Assembly (NCBI GenBank): GCA_031472005.1
Contig: PZJY01000011.1
Span: 2,170,001-2,234,000 of the forward strand
Direction of reading: 5' to 3'
DNA length: 64,000 bases
From: Tetracladium setigerum
Lineage: Eukaryota > Ascomycota > Leotiomycetes > Helotiales
Shown here: piece after piece, positions 47,201 through 57,267 of the stretch
Layout: each line of letters opens with the position of its first letter
Position numbering within the stretch: position 1 is the first letter of the stretch
The notes under the pieces: model-generated
Seen by the model: only the letters and a program-made list of their open reading frames with translations
Told to the model about the DNA's origin: nothing
Databases searched by the model: none
Translations under genes and position numbers: made by a program

Positions 47201-50200
47201 GTTTGCGAGACTGGAGTATGCCGAGCCTATCGACAATTTCACGGCGGAAGAGACAGAGATCTTTGAAAAAGTCTACATTGAGAATCCCAAGCAATGGACG
47301 ACGATTGCCGATGCTCTTTCTAGCCGTGATTACAAAGCTTGCATTCAGCATTACTACAAGGTAAAGCACAGCTCTAACCTCAAGGAAAAGTTCAAGAGGC
47401 AGAGCAAGAAGAGAGGAAGAGGCAAGAATGCTGCCAAGGGTCCCAAGCCCAAGTCAAACGCATTGATGGCCGATCTTCGCGATGAAGGTGAAGAAGGCCA
47501 AGATACAGAGAATGGGGGCGAGCAAAAGAGACGACCAAGAAGAGCAGCAGCCCCTACTTGGCCAATAGAGACCCCTCAGAGCGAGAGTGAGGTCGCAAGC
47601 CCAGCACCACCAGGACGGAAAACTGCAGCGCCGGCAAAGGACAAAGGGGATGGAAGCACCGAGCCTGCTCCGCCCAAGAGAGGCCGTGGAAAGGGAACTC
47701 GTGAGAAGGGAGCCGCGAAACAAGCCAAAACCACGGGTGGACAACTTTTGGCGGCTGCGCCTCTTATCGCAGCGGCAAACAGAGGAAGCGACTCGCCTGC
47801 AAATCCAGCCACCATCGTGGAATTCAATGTAAATACACGAACGCCTGTACCTCCACCCAGAATACCCCCACAGTTCGATGGGACTGGACCCGGTCAGCAC
47901 TCATTTGGACCAGCATACTTTCCCCCCGCCGAACGACCGATCACTGCAATGCCTGCCAACTTTGAGACGGTTCAACAAACCTTCCAGCCTCAAGAGCGAG
48001 TTGAATCTGCTCCTCCCATAAATTTCGACACCCAACAAGACCGCCGCAACACCCCGCAGACCTCGAGCTATTGGAGTGTGCCGGAAACCACCGACTTTCC
48101 TGCGCTCTTGAGACACTTTGGCACTGATTGGCATGGAATTGCAAAGTTTATGACTACGAAGACCCACATAATGGTACAATATAAATCCAACTTTGAGTGG
48201 CTTACAATGCCGTCTGATAGCAATAAAAGTCGACGAGTGGCTAACGTCCTGTCACAGGTCAAGAACTTCTACCAGCGACAAGTAGAGGCAGGCAAGAAGG
48301 ACTGGTTAGAGGCAGCTACAGAGGCCGATGCGAGGAAAGAGAGGGGGAACCACCTGGTCCACCTCCACCGGCTCCTCAAATCCAACCGAAACGGCGATAC
48401 GAGCATGCGTCGGGCCCTGTTGCTCCGGGAGCTGTTACTGATGGATTGGACGACATGCCAGGAGTTCAGGTTCCAGTAATGAGCCAAGCCTCTCCTCCAC
48501 AGGCCGCTATGAACACGAGATTTCCTGCTCTTGCTCAAGCAGGTTCTGTTCCTCATCAATCTGCGATTCCGTCGACCAACATGAACAAACACATGACTCC
48601 ACAACCCATTCAACAAGCTCCCCCTCAAGTGCAGGTCCAACAGCAGCAGCAGCAACAACAAAGAGCTCCACGTGGACCGCCCTTGGGATTCTTTAATACT
48701 GAACGACCTCCACTTCAATCGGACCATCTTTCAGAACGTTCTCGCCTGGTTGCCCAAGAGGCTCACCTGGAGCGCAGCAATGCCTTACGACTTGAAAGAG
48801 AACAGAGGGAACAGAGGGAGCAGAGGGAGCAGCAACAGCAACAGCAGCAGGCTGCTATGCAGCGAGACCGTCAATTCCACTTGAAGCAAGAGATGGATAC
48901 TCCAAACCCGCATCAATTTGAGGCCTATTCCAACCCAATAATAAACCATTCCAGCAATATCATTCCACAGCAGAGAATGGAGGCTCAGCAAGCTCAGCAG
49001 GTTCAGCAGGCAGCTCAGCAGGCTCAGCAGGCAGCTCAACAGGTTCAACAGGCTCAGCAGGTTCCGCAGGTTCAGCAGGTTCAACAGGCTCATCAAATCC
49101 AACAGGCTCAACAGGCTCAGCCAATACCTGTCGATCACCGACGCAGTACTATTTCGCAACAGCCGCTGCAGTCTTTCCAACCCCGACCTCATCAAAATGT
49201 TCGGAATTTAATGGGTGAGAACATCGCTGGAAATCGGGAGATCAAGTCAAGCCCCTCGCCAGCCGTCCCTCAAGTATCCATGAGTGCGCCACCTCAGGCC
49301 CACAAACCCTACTCTATCCCCCCACAGCAACAGCAACCACCTTCACATCCGAACCTCTTACATACTCAGCAAGTTCTGCAAACTCAACAGGCTCTGCAAA
49401 GTCAACAGACATTGCAAACCCAACAAGGACTACAAACCCAACAAGGACTACAAACCCAACAAGCTCAACAACATCATCAATCTCCGATATCTCAACAACC
49501 TCTACCACCTGCGGCCCCTCCTCGCCAGCAAGAAACCGTTCGGAAGACTTCGAACCTTATGGCGTTGCTCAATAACGATGAACCAAGTGATCCTAGACCT
49601 GCACCCTCAAAGCGAGTCAGTGATGTCTCTGTATCGTCTTTGCAGCAGAGATCTCAAACCCCACCTATCCAACACCCACCGCGTTATGTCTCTCACTCGT
49701 CGCATCATTCCCAATCCTCGCAACCCACATCACAACCTCAGCATCCAGCCCAACAGTTGGCATCACAGAATGGGCCTCCGCAGGTCTCGCAAGGTCGTCA
49801 CTCCTACTCTCAGCAACCTACTCATCCAATTCACCAGCACTCCGGTTCCATCGAAAACGTTCGCAGCTATACCCCGACAGGATTTGAGAGTCGTTCGTAT
49901 GCCTCTCCACAGACGCAACAGGTCCAACAGCAGCAGCAGCAACAAATGTTTTCACAGGCATCCCGCCAGCCTCTTGGTTCACAGCAAGGTCAAGTTCGGC
50001 GTGAGCCATCAATTGGAGATATGCATGGAAGCGTGCCAAGCTATGCGCGCACTTCAGCTCCAACGCAGCCATCCATGAGAGCAAAGGAATCACCATACCC
50101 TGGTACTTCTACACATGTAGGAACAAATAGTCGCCAGTCCGGAGGCTCTCCACTAGATGCACCTCAGCCAGTTGAACGAGAGTACTATTCGAGACCAATG

Positions 50201-50707
50201 TTGATGCAGCAGCAGCAACAACAACCAAGTGCAACTTCATCCCCTCAACTTGGACCGTCCTATCATGCGCAGCAGCAACAGCAACAAAACGTGCACCGCC
50301 ACCATGTGTATCAACAGAGTCAGGCCCACACAGCTTCTCCTCCAACCTCTTACGCGCCTCATCGCCCAATGCAAAGGTCTAGACAGAGCAGTTTCGATGG
50401 CGGGCCAAGATACCCAATGGCAACTACATCTGCCCCAACGCCTAATCAACATGGGTTTTCTCAAGCTCCCCAACATCAAGCTCCTCAACATCAAGCTCCG
50501 CAACATCAGGCTCCTCAACATCAGGCTCCTCAGCACCAGCCAACACATCCAGCCCAGATGTACCAGTCATCTCATCCTAGCTACCCTGCCCACGACCGCC
50601 ACGAATTTGACGTAATCCGAAGACAGCAGCAGCAAGCGGAGGTGTACGAGAGGGAAAGACGCATGCAGGAGGAGCACCAACGGCGTATGGAGGATTCACG
50701 TCGCTAA
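44298..50707 (+). CDS. SNT1: SNT1/NCoR-like corepressor with two SANT domains
   Basis: A very long gene, about 2136 residues from ATG 44298 (an alternative ATG 44343 gives MPPSRSSRNQYDSGES). The N-terminal 270 residues are Arg/Gly/Asp-rich (RGG-like); residues 300-750 are Pro/Thr/Ser-rich. A helical block GPWHQNKSFVASLEVRNPTV leads to SANT1 near residues 975-1035 (NFTAEETEIFEKVYIENPKQ, then DYKACIQHYYKVKH), a Lys-rich linker, and SANT2 near 1257-1310 (TDFPALLRHFGTDWHGIAKF). The C-terminal 750 residues are Gln-rich with several tandem repeats. This is the layout of Snt1, the SMRT/NCoR-like scaffold of the Set3 histone-deacetylase complex. The frame breaks at the five-G run 48343-48347; one extra G continues it as GEPPGPPPPAPQIQPKRRYE. 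No introns are needed. Confidence 0.85.
48985..49122 (+). repeat. QAQQVQQ-type tandem coding repeat
   Basis: CAG/CAA-based units encoding Gln-Ala-Gln-Gln and Gln-Val-Gln-Gln in SNT1. It is probably length-variable between strains. Confidence 0.8.
49363..49471 (+). repeat. TQQxLQ tandem coding repeat
   Basis: Eighteen-base units encoding TQQ-x-LQ, with two adjacent copies nearly identical (LQTQQG). Within the SNT1 Gln-rich tail. Confidence 0.8.
50461..50546 (+). repeat. QAPQH tandem coding repeat (15-bp units)
   Basis: Five successive 15-bp units encoding Gln-Ala-Pro-Gln-His near the SNT1 C-terminus. Confidence 0.85.
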
Positions 50708-51932
50708 GGGGGTGGAAGATGGAATTGCTGTTTACGATATATGTATGATAAGTGGGCGTTTCAGGCCAAAACCTTTTTCTCGTGTATGTATCAGGAGTGG
50801 GGTCAAAACTGGGTGGATAACAAAGATGACTGGCGTTTATAGGGATGCATCAATTAGCGTTATGATTAGATCTACCGTTTTCAAACAGGTTGAGCGTACT
50901 ATTAATTCGGATGAATTTTCATTCAATACAATTCTTCACATTTCTGTCCTGCCTTGGGAGCAGCATGCTTGGCTGGTGAAAAATCTGACCTAAGAGCCTA
51001 AGTATTAACACCATCCGCATCATGCCAGCTCTCTTCATTTTGACGCCTTCGACAAGCCCTGCGGTGCCGAATTCCGTAATTGCTACTACACCCTCTCGTT
51101 TCCATTGTCGAAAAAAGGCAGGCACTTTGTGGTTTTGTGCAGCCAGGTGACAAAGGATTTGCTTGGGGTGTCAATCACCTCCAGTATCCCCATACCTCCA
51201 CCCCCGCCTCCTCTCCAACTTGTTTACAATTAAGCATTGAATCTCCGGGGTAATATGGAGAAAGGCTTTTATCCAGTGCTGTTCACAATCATTTTCAGAC
51301 GGAATTTATTGTAAGTTGCGGCTCATTGGAGGAAAATTGATCGCTGACCACCCGGGAATTTAGATTGTGTCAGGTCGGTCATTGGCCGCCCTGGTCCAAG
51401 GAAACATATGAATTAAACAACACCTGGAGATCCTTGTCCACCTACGTCTAAATGTTCACCAGTGCCGTTGTTTAAGCTCGCCTGCTATGTGGTTTGAAAT
51501 CCTGTGCGAAAACACCAATTGGCTACAATGCTTGATATTGTGGACTTCTTCAGAGCAAGCACGCGATAGAAGAACGCACGGTGATTGCGTTCCTGTTACC
51601 CCATACTGCCCCCCACAGTGCTCATCGACTGGGGTACACACAGAGGGGATGCGCAGGTCTCAGAGCCTTCAGTGATTCGCGCACTATTTGTACTCGCGGC
51701 TTTGAAGATATATATTACACCGGCGATGGGCTCCATACTAAATATGTCTGGTGACAGCTCCACATATCTTGCCCTTGGCGAAAAAGCCGATGGATAAGAA
51801 TCAAGAAATGACTTTTCGCTGCGAGGATATATAGGACAGCGAAGATTCCCAAAAGTTGCTTCCCTACACATTCATCGCTTTCTTTACCTCATCAAACGAG
51901 CACTTGCTACTGTACCTTTGGAATCTTGCAAA
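50708..51932. other. intergenic region, pectate lyase promoter
   Basis: About 1.2 kb. Short ORFs have no family features. A GATATATAG TATA-like element is found near 51824, about 110 bp before the pectate lyase ATG, followed by a C/T-rich leader. Carbon-source regulation is likely from the enzyme class, but I assign no site. Confidence 0.45.
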
Positions 51933-53322
51933 ATGAAGGCTTCATTCATTCTCCCTGCCCTGTTCGCCTTGGCCACAGCAACTCCAACCCCTACGTTCGA
52001 TTCAGCTGAAGCAGCTCATCTCGTAAAGAGAGCTACCATCTCAGAGACGCCAATAATTGGTTATGCTAGCACAAATGGAGGGTTCGTATGGCCCAATCCT
52101 CATCTGACAAATCACCTCTAACGGACTATAGTACTACTGGAGGCAATGGTGGAACTGTCACAACAGTGTCTACTCTTGCCCAGTTCACTGCAGCTGTCGA
52201 CGAGAAGAACACAGCCCCGGTGATTGTAGTCGTCAAAGGAATCATCACCGGAACAGCAAACGTCAGAATTGGAAGCAACAAGTCTGTCATTGGCTTGCCC
52301 GGCAGTGGTATGTCTTTTTCCTTTCTAGGCCCTACGTTCGTTCGTAGTGGCATAACTTTAGTTTGTAATTTGAAGTGAGCTAAAGCATTGGGTGTTAGGA
52401 TTCAAGGGCGTTGGCTTGTACATTCGGAGACAGAAGAATGTCATCGTTCGAAACATCATTTCCTCTTTAGTTCTTGCCTCAACTGGTGATGGAATCAAGA
52501 TTGATGTATGACTTCCCATGCTCCGGGAAATATGACAATGCTAATATTTTGATAGGAAAGCACCAACGTTTGGGTCGACCATTGCGAATTTTCTTCTGCC
52601 TTGATCTCTGACAAGGACTTCTACGACGGACAAGTTGATGCATCGCATGCTGCTGACTTTATTACCATCTCATAGTATGTTCCTGCTTTCTCTTTAATTT
52701 ATTTACAGGAACTGGACTAATTAGTATGCGTGAAATAGCTCCTACTTCCATGACCACTGGAAGACATCGTTGATCGGCCACAGTGACAACAATGGAGCCA
52801 AGGATACTGGACACCTCCGAATTACCTATGCTCACAACTACTGGAAGAACGTCGGCTCCCGAGCCCCCTCCCTCCGTTTCGGAACCGCACATGTTTACAA
52901 CTCCTTCTACGAGAAGTAAGTCTACACTTGTCTCTTCCTTATGATGGGCAGATTAGGTAGAGAACACCCAGCTAATACCAAATCTAGTGTGAACTCTGCC
53001 ATCAACTCTCGCATGGGCGCTCAAGTACTTGCACAAAACAATGTTTTCAAGAACGTTACCGTTCCGCTCACCAGCGTCGACTCTGATACTGTTGGGTAAG
53101 AACCCCCACCCAAGTGAAACATTTCATTATGAGAAAAAATAATACTAATACTTTGAATACAGATATATTACAGCTATTGGCAATGATCTCGGAGGCAGCC
53201 CAAACACTGCACCAGCTGGTTCGATCACTGCCGCCTCCATTCCATATTCGTTCTCGCTACTTGCAGTCGGCAACGTCGCTTCAACCATTCCTGGCCAAGC
53301 TGGCGCGAGACTCACCTTTTAA
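51933..53322 (+). CDS. secreted pectate lyase, family PL1
   Basis: Seven exons: 51933-52081, 52132-52307, 52399-52505, 52556-52674, 52739-52915, 52989-53095 and 53163-53322; about 331 residues after one repair. It begins MKASFILPALFALATATPTP (signal peptide, then a KR pro-site). It cleaves de-esterified pectin by calcium-dependent beta-elimination outside the cell. Seen: NKSVIGLPGSG, the strand NVIVRNIISS, the signature NVWVDHCEFSS (WiDH-type calcium/substrate site), HDHWKTSLIGHSD, and RAPSLRFG, which fits RxPxxR with the catalytic Arg. The C-terminus (GNDLGGSP; YSFSLLAVGNV; AGARLTF) is typical. Exon 6 is one base short: near 53040 an A is missing between CAAAAC and ATG, breaking QNNVFKNVTVPLTS. 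The enzyme is likely used during plant colonisation or litter decay. Confidence 0.92.
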
Positions 53323-53744
53323 TTGGGCAGTGAGTTGACCGAACTATGCGGCCGTGACAAAGGTAGAATACCTGTCCACGGACAGGGAGCATTGGGTGGT
53401 ACCATTTAGAGCTAGATCGAGCGAGCTGCAAAATGTTTGGAAGATTGTGAGATGTTAATTGTACTGCTCTAAAATCAAATCCCTATACATTCCAACTAAA
53501 GTCGTTTTCCACTGAGTGTATGGGTATTCAAATACCCACATTAATAATCCACAGATCCTGAAGTAATGTACTTCGCCACCTTCCATAGATATGTCACTCT
53601 CCAAGTACAAGCTAAATTTTTGTTGTAGAAAAATAATGAAAAATCTGACTTCCACGATAATTACTTATCTCAAACTAACTAGTTCATCTAGGCTATGCTT
53701 TAGTCTGGACTACATACGATACTAAATAATCACGTGCTGCAATA
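53323..53744. other. A/T-rich gap between pectate lyase and helicase gene
   Basis: About 420 bp, noticeably A/T-richer than the flanking genes. No ORF with support and no inverted or direct repeat of length was seen at the border of the bacterial-type unit. Confidence 0.45.
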
Positions 53745-55505
53745 TCAGGATCGTGTAAGGATGAGAACTTTGAGATACTCCCTCAACCCGGGATCGCATG
53801 CATAAACATACGTTCCCCGGATACCACGCGTCATGAGTACCGCATAGATCTGTGTGATAAATCGCAGCAAGTCATCATCCGAATACTTCTTGCCAAGAAC
53901 TGGGTTGTTCTCCTTGCCCTTCTTGTCGAAATACGAGTTGCGATCAATGAAAAGACGCCTCCCATCAAGGTCGAATCGCAGATCAAGTCCGATAATAACA
54001 CCAACGTAATTGAGATCGTAACCTTGGACTGTATGGATTGATCCCACTTCCTCGAGCGCTTTGCTAGAAGCAATCCAGTCAGCGATGACGCTGTTCCAGC
54101 GGAGCTGAGTCTGGTCAATTTCTATGTCGAACTCGTTCCTATCCTTTTTGCTCTTCCATGGCCATGCAAAACCAGCGACCATTCGTGACAGGCCTACCTC
54201 AGCGTTACGTTGGAAAATTTGGTCTCGCATGAGTGCGACGTTGTCAAACGAGCGAAAATCGTAATCTCCGAAATCCTGTCTCACTCTTGGGTACGAAAGA
54301 GGACGAGGATCAAGAATCCAACGAACGTAGGACACGAAATCAGATCCCGCTTTGACTCGCATTTGATTCCGAAGTTGGAAATGCCGTCTCGATGCACGAG
54401 TATCGGCGACCAGGCTTGACAACAACTCTATGGGCAGATCAGCTGGTCGAACACTCTGCGCTGCGTCTAGGAGGAATATTTGATGTCGACTCTTAGCCCG
54501 TATCCAATCAAGCTGAGTCTTACTTTTATCATCGCTGCCGAAGAGGTCACTCGTGATAGTTGCGAACTTAGTATTGAGAATTGCCCCTGCTTGGTTGGCA
54601 CGTTGGTTGAGCCGATGGGTTTCATCAACCAACAGAAGGTCGAAAATTCCCTCTACTTCTCCAACTTTGAAGGGGTCCATGACCATCGAGGGATCAAGCC
54701 CAGGCGTTTTCTTGAAGACAATCTTGATGGACTTGCGCAACGATTGCTGGGGCACCACCAGGCCAATGCGACGGTCATGAAGTAGCCGCTGGTTGCTTTC
54801 TGTAAAAAAATTGGAGAACCGCAAGTCGCTATCCAGATCTTCCAGGGAAGTAAATGTCTTGATGTCGACAAGTAATTTGATCATGTAAATGGCCATGACT
54901 GTCTTCCCTGTGCCTGGATCGCCTTGTATGACGATCGTGCTTTTGTTGTTTCTCTCAATATCAGTAAGAAGCCAGTTGACAATTTCCTCGACCGAATTCG
55001 CTGGATCTTCCGTCAGCGCTTTGAATGGCGACAGTTTGAAAAGGTCGCTGTTCTCAATTTCAGGAATACTTCGCGTGAAGATGCCTTCCGCCTTGAGCCG
55101 TTCGAAGATGTTGCGAAATCCCTGGCGGTACATCTCACACTGATAGTAATTTGTTTCTGTGATGCCGTTATTCCGATTGAGCACTCGATTGGCCCCGTCA
55201 CCGGCCAACATCTTGATAAGGTAAGACTCCAAGTCAAGGCAGACTGACTTATTAAATCTCTCATCGATGATGACACGAATGTTCTTGAGGTGCTGTTTCG
55301 CAGGCGTTTTGAGATGCTGATGCATTCGACTGGCAGCATTGAGTGTCTCCCCGATGTAGATGTCCCTCAACTTGTTCGAATTGGCGTGTGCGACGGTATT
55401 GCCGTCGTCCAATACATACACGACAGGCCAATTGCCATGTTTCTCGTTATTGGACTTCCACGTTGTAACAGCTGTTTGGGAAAATTCAAGGCGTGCCAGC
55501 TCCAT
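53745..55505 (-). CDS. GIY-YIG + DUF2075 (Schlafen-group-3-like) helicase protein, bacterial type
   Basis: An uninterrupted ORF of 586 residues from ATG 55505 (MELARLEFSQTAVTTW); the frame is open further upstream to 55565 but without an ATG. Domains in order: an N-terminal GIY-YIG-like nuclease fold at about residues 25-110 (VVYVLDDG, then RDIYIGETLNAASRMHQHL); a linker (GITETNYYQCEMYRQGFRNI); then a P-loop helicase with Walker A GDPGTGKT, LVVPQQSLRKSIKIVFKKTP, Walker B LLLVDETHRLN, FLLDAAQSVRP, LRNQMRVKAGSDFVSYV, and the late motifs IHTVQGYDLNYVGVIIG and VLMTRGIRGTYVYACD. This is the PF09848 architecture common in bacteria. In contrast to nearly all nearby genes it has no intron. It overlaps the MazG-like gene by 20 nt. 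A nucleic-acid-targeting, probably defence-related, role is inferred. I know of no assigned function in fungi. Confidence 0.88.
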   Translation of the reverse strand: MELARLEFSQTAVTTWKSNNEKHGNWPVVYVLDDGNTVAHANSNKLRDIYIGETLNAASRMHQHLKTPAKQHLKNIRVIIDERFNKSVCLDLESYLIKMLAGDGANRVLNRNNGITETNYYQCEMYRQGFRNIFERLKAEGIFTRSIPEIENSDLFKLSPFKALTEDPANSVEEIVNWLLTDIERNNKSTIVIQGDPGTGKTVMAIYMIKLLVDIKTFTSLEDLDSDLRFSNFFTESNQRLLHDRRIGLVVPQQSLRKSIKIVFKKTPGLDPSMVMDPFKVGEVEGIFDLLLVDETHRLNQRANQAGAILNTKFATITSDLFGSDDKSKTQLDWIRAKSRHQIFLLDAAQSVRPADLPIELLSSLVADTRASRRHFQLRNQMRVKAGSDFVSYVRWILDPRPLSYPRVRQDFGDYDFRSFDNVALMRDQIFQRNAEVGLSRMVAGFAWPWKSKKDRNEFDIEIDQTQLRWNSVIADWIASSKALEEVGSIHTVQGYDLNYVGVIIGLDLRFDLDGRRLFIDRNSYFDKKGKENNPVLGKKYSDDDLLRFITQIYAVLMTRGIRGTYVYACDPGLREYLKVLILTRS

Positions 55506-55815
55506 CGTACTTCTTGCTACTTCCTCGAGCTTTGTCAACGGGATACTTCTTGCGCGTGACTTCAAGCTTCTCTAGCACGATCTGATCAGGATCCGCTCCG
55601 ATGCGATCGGCGAGAAGGAGACAGTAGGTCAGGACGTCTGCCAGTTCTTCCCGTACGCGCCTCGGGTCTGCTTCGCCGCTCCACTGAAAGCACTCGAGAA
55701 GTTCACCTGCTTCGATCACAACACTCTTAGCGAGATTTTCTGCAGTATGGAACTGTGCCCAGTCACGTTCAGCGACGAATGCCGCAAGGGTTTCTGAGAC
55801 CATTTTGCTAACCAT
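55486..55815 (-). CDS. MazG-family nucleotide pyrophosphohydrolase, bacterial type
   Basis: ATG 55815 gives MVSKMVSETLAAFVAERDWA; a second ATG at 55803 (MVSETL) is equally good and matches the usual bacterial start. It has 105-109 residues, normal for the small MazG-like/dUTPase-fold class. Seen: QFHTAENLAKSVVIEAGELL-ECFQW, the ExxE part of the metal site, and VREELADVLTYCLLLADRIG, the ExxD part; the C-terminus KYPVDKARGSSKKYDGAG is also characteristic. These enzymes hydrolyse (d)NTPs to NMP and pyrophosphate with magnesium. It is intronless and ends in TGA at 55486, twenty bases inside the helicase gene, so it was almost certainly the first gene of a bacterial operon. In bacteria I recall such genes next to DUF2075 genes; this is from memory, not checked. 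Confidence in the family is high. Confidence 0.9.
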   Translation of the reverse strand: MVSKMVSETLAAFVAERDWAQFHTAENLAKSVVIEAGELLECFQWSGEADPRRVREELADVLTYCLLLADRIGADPDQIVLEKLEVTRKKYPVDKARGSSKKYDGAGTP

Positions 55816-55860
55816 TGGGTTCAATGTTGGGAAGAAGAAAGGTGAAGGAAGCCAGGGCAA
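55816..55860 (-). promoter_or_regulatory. pyrimidine-rich leader before MazG-like gene
   Basis: Read on the minus strand, about 45 bases before ATG 55815 are CT-rich (TTCCTTCACCTTTCTTCTTC) and the start context is CCCAATGG. There is no purine-rich bacterial ribosome site. This is what fungal leaders look like, implying that the unit has acquired a host promoter. Confidence 0.55.
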
Positions 55861-57267
55861 ATAACACAATCGCAGCAGCCTTTGCCAGATAATGTTTAGC
55901 TTGAGGAATCTGAATGCTGCTCAAGATGAGATTGATGAAGATGAGGAAACAGAACGTTCAGGGCAGGAAGCGGGCCCTCTTAAGTACTATCAAGATACCC
56001 GAAACAGCTTGGGCAGCTCAGGTGTTATCGCCTTACCTTGCGTTTTCATTCAATTCGTCAAGGCCAGCCACGGCGCGAAACAGCCCAATTCCAAGGCCCA
56101 GTCCAACCACTGAGCTGTTGTCGAGGCTTAGATATGTATTTATCCGGAGAGCCAAGAGCCTAGCGAGATGGCAGCACAGCAGAAAGTCAGCTGGATCACT
56201 TTGGGTCCAATAGTTTCGGGTTTTATAAACATTAATGCCTTAAGATAGTGCATGGGACAAAGTCTACCCATGGGTAAAGTATCAACTAGTCTATTCATCA
56301 AGACATGCATATGTAAGACTTATCTTCTCCTGTACTTCAAAACTTCATTATCCATGGATACATTATTAATAATTGACAGTTGGATTTGAATCTATTCTAT
56401 GGACCTGGATCTCTTCATACTATGCATAATCCGTAGAAGCTTGACATAAAATGGTGGGACAGGATAAGCGCAAGTGGCTCTGTAGATTGCGGAGTAGTTG
56501 AAGAGCCTTCAGAATTGGCGTTTTTGTCAAAGACGATTTCATGCACAAAACATAGAATTATGTTTCGTGACGGAAATTTTTGTTCACGTTGTTTATATCT
56601 CACAAATGCCTGTGTTTGGCTTTGAGGTTGTTGAGTTTCGAGGATTATGCTGTATGCTTTTGTTCACCTCGCCTCTTGACGTTACCATCACTTCGTTGAA
56701 ATGGCCTCAAGCGATTATTAATTTGCAGCAACAATTCTCGTTCGTAAATAGATTTATATCAAAGGATTGAAATGACAAGAATTCAATCTAAAGTATTTCC
56801 ATCATGAATATATGGGAACCATCGCCCTTCAGAACTAAGTCTTGCGTCTCATTTCCTGGAAATCACTCCAACCCGCCAGGCGTTAAAGAACCAGTGAATT
56901 GAATATTCAGCTTATAAACTCAATATTACCCAATTTTATACTTCAAGGTAGTGAAGCAGTGCAGCGGATATATAAATTCTCCGTCACGACCCTCTCCTCT
57001 TCCCCCTACCTTACACTTCGACACCCCACCATCTTTGCTCCACCCACTGACAACATATCTCGACCCTTTTTGGCCTTAAAATAACTCTTCAACTCTTCCG
57101 GCTCTTTTAAACGCTAGTTGTTCCCACCCCGACCTCGGGACACTTATTTGTTTACTTTCCACTCTGATCGTCTGTTCACAGGGTCATTCCCCAATAACCC
57201 CTTTATCCAAAGCCAACAACAACTACTTGTCTATAATTTCAAGATGAAGACAGCATAAAATTTTGGC
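55861..57267. other. intergenic region upstream of the MazG/helicase unit
   Basis: About 1.4 kb, A/T-rich. Short ORFs at 55892-56213 and 56415-56770 lack family resemblance. No transposase remnant, integrase, terminal repeats or att-like duplication was recognised. The last 300 bases are C/T-rich and probably serve as promoter of the next gene. Confidence 0.5.

Noticed and set aside
53745..55505. GIY-YIG protein as a homing endonuclease or retroelement
   Set aside because: No intron or intein context, no LAGLIDADG or reverse transcriptase motifs. The nuclease-like domain is joined to a full P-loop helicase as in bacterial DUF2075 proteins.
55486..55505. MazG and helicase being one fused ORF broken by a missing base
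   Set aside because: Joining the frames would need one base removed or two added, opposite to the single-loss errors seen elsewhere. Both ORFs also have proper ends.
53745..55815. Bacterial contamination joined by misassembly
   Set aside because: Not fully excluded, but the unit is only 2 kb, contains no other bacterial genes and has a fungal-like leader. It runs without visible break into fungal sequence on both sides.
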